A stretch of 9,579 bases of DNA, taken from positions 1 through 9,579 of the forward strand of contig JACMMB010000128.1 in assembly GCA_014379305.1 (NCBI GenBank), given 5' to 3'. Position numbers and translations under genes: made by a program. This document shows, one piece after another, positions 5,926 through 9,579 of this stretch (positions within the stretch are counted from its first letter, which is position 1; every line of letters begins with the position of its first letter). A model generated the notes under the pieces. It ran no database searches, was not told where the DNA came from, and saw nothing but the letters and a program-made list of their open reading frames with translations. This DNA comes from Akkermansiaceae bacterium. GTDB taxonomy: Bacteria; Verrucomicrobiota; Verrucomicrobiia; Verrucomicrobiales; Akkermansiaceae.

Positions 5926-8610
5926 ATGACATCTGAAAGCTTTCGACTCACTCAGGAGGAAAACCGGGCCAAAAACTGGAAACGCTGGGGGCCCTACCTT
6001 TCCGAACGCCAATGGGGAACTGTCCGCGAAGACTATTCCGACCATGGGAACTCGTGGGCAGCATTCCCCCACGATCAAGCGCGCCGACGCGCCTATCGCT
6101 GGGGCGAGGATGGTCTTCAAGGTTGGTGCGATCGCGGTTGCCGCCTTTGCTTCGCACCCGCGCTTTGGAATGGAAAAGACGCTATTCTCAAAGAACGCCT
6201 ATTCGGACTTGGAGGAAACGAAGGGAATCATGGAGAGGACGTCAAGGAATGTTACTACTACCTCGATTCCACTCCCACCCATTCATATACAAAAGCCCTA
6301 TACAAATATCCCCAGACAAAATTTCCCTATACGGAAATTCGAATCGAAAACGAACGCCTCGGGCGCCTCGGACCCGAGCTTGAACTCGCGGACATGGGGA
6401 TATTCGAAGAGAACCGCTACTTCGATGTGGTACAGGAAGTCGCCAAACGCTCGCCCCAGGACATCCTCTGGCGCATCACCATCACCAATCGAAGCCGTGA
6501 TACCGCGCCCCTGCACCTTCTTCCAACCGTATGGCTGCGCAACACCTGGTCATGGGGAACCGACCTCGAGGCCCCCGCAAAAAAGCCCAATATCTCACTC
6601 AAAGGCGATCACCTTCTCATCGATCACGAGTCACTTGGCAGATTTCATTTTCACATCGATCCCGTTATAGAAAAAACCAAACCCAAGTGGCTTTTCACCG
6701 AAAACGAAACCAATCACGAGTCAATCGGTGAAATGAAAAACACTTCGCCCTACACCAAGGATGCCTTCCACCGCCATATTATTGAAGGCGAGAAAAAGGC
6801 GGTTTCTCCACATGCATCCGGCACCAAGGCTGCCGCCCATTACAGCTTCCGCATCCGGCCTGGAGAAACCATCACGCTGCGATGCAGGCTCCACGAAATA
6901 GACGAAGCCAACGAAATTTCCGCGCTCGACCGGTTCGAGGAAACATTCGCGGCCCGCATCGCCGAATCCGAAGAATTCTACAGTGAAATCATCCCTGCGG
7001 GAATTTCCGAAGAAGAACAACTCATTTGCCGCCAAGGATACGCCGGGCTGCTCTGGACCAAGCAATTCTTCTATTACGTGGTCGAAGACTGGTTGAAAGG
7101 CGACAAGGAAATGCCCAATCCTCCCGCCAATCGCCTTACCGGGCGCAACCACGATTGGCAGCACTTCTACGCCAAAAACATCTTCTCCATGCCGGATAAA
7201 TGGGAGTATCCGTGGTTTGCCGCGTGGGATACCGCCTTCCATATGCTGCCCTTCTGCGCGGTCGATTCAGCCTTTTCAAAACACCAGCTGCTCCTCCTGC
7301 TGCGCGAATGGTACATGCATCCCAATGGCCAGCTCCCCGCCTATGAGTGGAACTTTTCAGATGTGAATCCCCCCGTCCATGCATGGTCGGTCTGGCGTGT
7401 CTATAAAATCGCCGATAAAAAAGGCGAGCGCGATATTCTCTTCCTGGAGCGGGCGTTTCAAAAACTGCTTTTGAATTTCACCTGGTGGGTCAACCGCAAG
7501 GACCTGGATGGCCGTCACGTATTCGGCGGCGGATTTCTGGGACTCGATAATATCGGCGTCTTCGACCGCTCCCACACCCTTCCCGGAGGCGCCTATCTGC
7601 AACAGGCCGATGGCACCGCATGGATGGGCTTCTATTGCCTGACAATGCTTTCAATGGCCCTCGAGCTCGCCCTCACCAAACCCGCCTACGAGGACATCGC
7701 CTCCAAGTTCTTCGAGCACTTCGTCAGCATCTGCGACGCCATCAACACCCTTGGCGGAAACGGCCTTTGGGATGTGCAGGACCAATTCTACTACGATCAG
7801 CTCATCGTCGCGGACGCCTCCCCCATCCCGCTGCGCATCCGCTCCCTGGTCGGCCTGCTCCCGCTTTCCGCAGTCACCGTGCTCAAGCAGAAAACCATCA
7901 ATGCCCTCCCCGGTTTTCGCAAACGCATGGACTGGTTTCTCGTCAATAAACCCGAACTTCTGAAATACGTCACCGCCCGCCGTATCCCAGGAAAAGCATC
8001 TTCCGGCCGGGTCCTGCTCGCCATTCCATCCGAGGAACGTCTCCGCCAGTCCCTGGCTTACATGCTCGATCCCAAGGAGTTTCTCTCCGAATACGGCATC
8101 CGCTCGCTTTCGAAAGCCCACAGTGATAACCCTTTTATTTTCCTCTACGCCGGCACCACCCACCAAGTCCAATACACCCCCGGTGAAGCCACCACCGACA
8201 TGTTTGGCGGCAATTCCAATTGGCGCGGCCCCATCTGGTTTCCCACCAACTTCATTCTCATCGAGGCCCTCGAACGCTACTACTACTTCTACGGAGATGA
8301 CTTCACGGTCGAGTATCCCACTGGCTCCGGCGAGCAGCACACCCTCCGCGAAATCGCCATCGACATCTGCGACCGGCTCATCTCCCTATTTACCAAAAAC
8401 AAGAACGGCTACCGTCCCTGCTACGGCGATAGCAAAGCCTCAAAACGTTATTCCGATGATCCCAACTGGGAAAACCTCATCCTCTTCCACGAATATTTTC
8501 ACGGCGAAACCGGCGAAGGTCTCGGCGCTTCCCACCAAACAGGCTGGACCGCCCTCGTCGTCCGGCTCGTCCGCGAACGCCGGGAGAAACTGATGGAAGA
8601 GCGATTCTGA
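5926..8610 (+). CDS. GH63-like glycoside hydrolase (bacterial 'glucosidase' / MGH1-like group)
   Basis: The product is a predicted cytoplasmic inverting glycosidase with an (alpha/alpha)6 catalytic barrel. From ATG 5926 it has 894 residues and no signal peptide. The conserved N-terminal block NWKRWGPYLSERQWGTVRED, then YRWGEDG, LKERLFGL, NEGNHGEDVKE and LDSTPTHSY, marks the roughly 880-residue bacterial group usually labelled glucosidase, and I believe related to yeast YMR196W. An N-terminal beta-rich domain precedes the barrel, which shows AWDTAFH (Asp435), FLGLDNIGVFDR, MFGGNSNWRGPIWFPTN and a C-terminal HEYFHGETG. By analogy with E. coli YgjK, Asp541 (GLDNIG) is a candidate general acid and Glu856 (HEYFHGE) a candidate base. 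The GTG at 5902 would add eight residues of no family value; neither start has a clear Shine-Dalgarno sequence. Substrate is unknown: alpha-glucosides and mannosyl/glucosylglycerate are options. The C-rich coding strand differs sharply from the genes on the left. Confidence 0.88.
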   Translation: MTSESFRLTQEENRAKNWKRWGPYLSERQWGTVREDYSDHGNSWAAFPHDQARRRAYRWGEDGLQGWCDRGCRLCFAPALWNGKDAILKERLFGLGGNEGNHGEDVKECYYYLDSTPTHSYTKALYKYPQTKFPYTEIRIENERLGRLGPELELADMGIFEENRYFDVVQEVAKRSPQDILWRITITNRSRDTAPLHLLPTVWLRNTWSWGTDLEAPAKKPNISLKGDHLLIDHESLGRFHFHIDPVIEKTKPKWLFTENETNHESIGEMKNTSPYTKDAFHRHIIEGEKKAVSPHASGTKAAAHYSFRIRPGETITLRCRLHEIDEANEISALDRFEETFAARIAESEEFYSEIIPAGISEEEQLICRQGYAGLLWTKQFFYYVVEDWLKGDKEMPNPPANRLTGRNHDWQHFYAKNIFSMPDKWEYPWFAAWDTAFHMLPFCAVDSAFSKHQLLLLLREWYMHPNGQLPAYEWNFSDVNPPVHAWSVWRVYKIADKKGERDILFLERAFQKLLLNFTWWVNRKDLDGRHVFGGGFLGLDNIGVFDRSHTLPGGAYLQQADGTAWMGFYCLTMLSMALELALTKPAYEDIASKFFEHFVSICDAINTLGGNGLWDVQDQFYYDQLIVADASPIPLRIRSLVGLLPLSAVTVLKQKTINALPGFRKRMDWFLVNKPELLKYVTARRIPGKASSGRVLLAIPSEERLRQSLAYMLDPKEFLSEYGIRSLSKAHSDNPFIFLYAGTTHQVQYTPGEATTDMFGGNSNWRGPIWFPTNFILIEALERYYYFYGDDFTVEYPTGSGEQHTLREIAIDICDRLISLFTKNKNGYRPCYGDSKASKRYSDDPNWENLILFHEYFHGETGEGLGASHQTGWTALVVRLVRERREKLMEERF

Positions 8611-8642
8611 GCTTTCCTTCACACATCATGGTGAACCAAAGC
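8611..8642 (+). terminator. Imperfect inverted repeat directly after the GH63-like stop codon
   Basis: Bases 8611-8615 (GCTTT) pair with 8638-8642 (AAAGC), and 8618-8622 (TTCAC or its register neighbour) pair with GTGAA at 8631-8635. A symmetric CC/CC internal loop lies between the two helices, with an eight-base apical loop. The repeat begins at the base after the TGA. There is no following T-run, so it is not a classical intrinsic terminator. It may be a transcript-end or mRNA-stabilising stem, or help separate this gene from the tRNA gene downstream. Confidence 0.4.
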
Positions 8643-8734
8643 GTTACCAATAACCCGACTATCTGACATGGATTCCAAGCATTAAATCGGCTTGCCAAAC
8701 AAAAACTTTTCCCGCCAATCTCCGCCCCGCAAGC

Positions 8735-8809
8735 GCGCGCTTAGCTCAGTGGTAGAGCACATCCTTCACACGGATGGGGTCGCAGGTTCGAACCCTGCAG
8801 CGCGCACCA
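8735..8809 (+). tRNA. tRNA-Val (anticodon CAC), CCA encoded
   Basis: All arms fold by eye. The acceptor GCGCGCT pairs with AGCGCGC over seven pairs. The D arm is GCTC with GAGC. The anticodon stem CATCC/GGATG carries the loop TTCACAC, giving anticodon CAC at 8767-8769, which reads the valine codon GUG. The variable loop is GGGTC. The T arm is GCAGG/CCTGC with loop TTCGAAC. A discriminator A is followed by CCA, for 75 bases in total. No mismatch is present, so it should be functional. The 3' half overlaps the end of the integrase gene on the other strand. In the 92 bases upstream (8643-8734) I see only a weak -35-like TTGCCA at 8692-8697 and no good -10. Confidence 0.97.
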
Positions 8810-9579
8810 TTCGCCCGACCGCGACAACCCCCGTCTGAAGGCGTCCAAGGCCTTTATCCATAAGGGTTTCCGACGTGAACTTTTTCTTTTTCGTTTCGCC
8901 AACTTGCGACACGTTTTGACCCTCTGGGACAGAAATCTGTGCGCGTATTTGTGTATACCTCCCAAACTCGAAGACCGGGAGAAGGTTGGAAGCGTCCCGA
9001 TATTCGGAATCGTGGAAATTCGTGTATTGGTTCGCCGAAAGCTCGATGGTCGAGTGACGCATGATTCCTTGAATTGCCTTCGGATTCGCGCCGTACTGGA
9101 AAAGCCAGGTCGCCAACGTGTGGCGGAAAGAATGGAACACGGCCTTGTATCCCCTCTCATCGACCGCAGGAATTCCCGCAGCCTTCAGATCCTTGTAGAA
9201 GCGCGGCAGGACGGGGAAAACCTTCGTCGTCTCCACAGCAGCAGCCGGACGGCTCTTTAGCAGCTCCTCAGCGCACCACCTAGGTACAGGAACACTTTCC
9301 GCCTTGCGGTTCTTCGTCGTATTGGATCGGAGCCTCAGGCGCGTATCCCCGTTGCCAGAAGTCACCACATCGCCCCAAGCGAGCAATTTCAGCTCTTTCT
9401 TGCGAAGCCCGGAGCAAACGGCCACCGAGTAGAGCAAAGACCGCTCTTCGCTCACAAAGAGTAGCCGCTGGAATTCCTCCGGGGTTAAAGCCCGACGTTT
9501 CTCTTCCTCCTCTTCATTCCTCGCGATCCTCTCCACCTTTCCCAGCGGATTGGAATCGATGCGATCCATTTTCACCAGC
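8766..9579 (-). CDS. Tyrosine recombinase / phage-type integrase, N-terminus beyond window edge
   Basis: The product is a site-specific recombinase that would insert and excise a mobile element, cutting DNA through a 3'-phosphotyrosine link. The frame is open to the right edge, so the N-terminal core-binding domain is missing and only the catalytic domain and tail are seen. Counting from the GTG at 9575, the active-site set is complete: Arg58 (SGLRKKEL), Lys88 (TKNRK), His148/Arg151 (HSFRHT), His174 (MRHS) and Tyr184 (NQYTNF). A region NPLGKV at 9-14 is the usual linker into the catalytic domain. After Tyr184 the tail runs 85 more residues, ending in AAGFEPATPSV, which is encoded antisense to the tRNA-Val 3' half. 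The TGA lies opposite anticodon-loop bases 33-35. Gene and tRNA converge and overlap by 44 bases. It is intact as far as visible and belongs to an element extending rightward. Confidence 0.92.
   Translation of the reverse strand, partial: LVKMDRIDSNPLGKVERIARNEEEEEKRRALTPEEFQRLLFVSEERSLLYSVAVCSGLRKKELKLLAWGDVVTSGNGDTRLRLRSNTTKNRKAESVPVPRWCAEELLKSRPAAAVETTKVFPVLPRFYKDLKAAGIPAVDERGYKAVFHSFRHTLATWLFQYGANPKAIQGIMRHSTIELSANQYTNFHDSEYRDASNLLPVFEFGRYTQIRAQISVPEGQNVSQVGETKKKKFTSETLMDKGLGRLQTGVVAVGRMVRAAGFEPATPSV
8767..8809 (+). other. Candidate attachment-site region (attL) in the tRNA-Val 3' half
   Basis: A tyrosine integrase lies directly downstream of the tRNA 3' end and reads toward it, the usual placement at one edge of an element integrated in a tRNA gene. 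In such elements the identity core usually lies between the anticodon loop and the CCA end, so that the tRNA is restored on integration. The exact core cannot be set here, because the matching attR copy would be at the far end of the element, outside the window. No second copy of the tRNA 3' end was seen between 8810 and 9579. Confidence 0.45.

Noticed and set aside
6126..6149. A CX3CX2C pattern (CDRGCRLC) resembling a radical-SAM cluster motif in the GH63-like protein
   Set aside because: The surrounding sequence matches the GH63-like group, whose members have non-cysteine residues at some of these positions. No SAM-domain context exists.
7651..8340. A 229-codon leftward open frame inside the GH63-like gene
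   Set aside because: It is antisense to conserved GH63 motifs, and its glycine/valine/aspartate-rich composition is typical of shadow frames.
8615..8624. TCCTTCACAC repeated in the tRNA anticodon region at 8762-8771, as a possible old attachment remnant
   Set aside because: Only ten bases match. The left copy is explained by the stem-loop after the GH63-like stop, and the flanks do not match.
8741..9160. A 139-codon leftward reading frame ending with LQGSNLRP...GCALPLS
   Set aside because: Its tail is the familiar antisense translation of a tRNA in another frame, and the rest lies over the integrase coding sequence out of frame. The complete recombinase active-site set is in the other frame.
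1..9579. CRISPR array, insertion sequence ends, toxin-antitoxin pair or rRNA
   Set aside because: No regularly spaced repeats, terminal inverted repeats with transposase, small paired genes or rRNA-like segments were seen.

Overview
The window looks like bacterial chromosome of about mid-50s % GC. It most likely comes from the Verrucomicrobiota or a neighbour in the Planctomycetes/Verrucomicrobia/Bacteroidota sphere. This is an inference from two things: the long amidophosphoribosyltransferase resembles the roughly 630-residue second PurF form I know from Bacteroidota, and several start codons lack a Shine-Dalgarno sequence. No taxonomic marker is present to settle it.

Left part (1-4270): a purine block. 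The 3' portion of guaA (GMP synthase; its beginning lies off the left edge) runs rightward and meets the 3' end of a long-form purF across only 15 bases. purF is the second gene of a leftward purM-purF pair with an 11-base gap. Together these genes provide the committing step of purine synthesis (PurF), AIR formation (PurM) and the last step to GMP (GuaA).

Middle (4271-8610): a 155-base divergent intergenic region separates purM from a rightward MATE-family multidrug/cation exporter. After a 78-base gap comes a large cytoplasmic GH63-like glycosidase of the poorly characterised bacterial 'glucosidase' group. An imperfect stem-loop directly follows its stop codon.

Right part (8611-9579): a complete tRNA-Val(CAC) gene points right. 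It overlaps tail to tail with a leftward tyrosine recombinase whose N-terminus is off the right edge. The integrase reads into the tRNA 3' half and stops opposite the anticodon loop. This is the layout of a genomic island or prophage inserted at a tRNA 3' end, so 8809 onward is probably the first few hundred bases of an integrated element that continues outside the window.

At larger scale, the + strand is G-rich or neutral from 1 to about 5850 whatever the gene orientation, and C-rich from about 5850 to the end. The sign change falls in the MATE/GH63 gap. It may mark converging replication forks or the edge of acquired DNA. No CRISPR array, insertion sequence, rRNA gene or clear riboswitch was seen. 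Apart from the island edge, the window is mostly ordinary metabolism, and I did not find a complete novel system in it.
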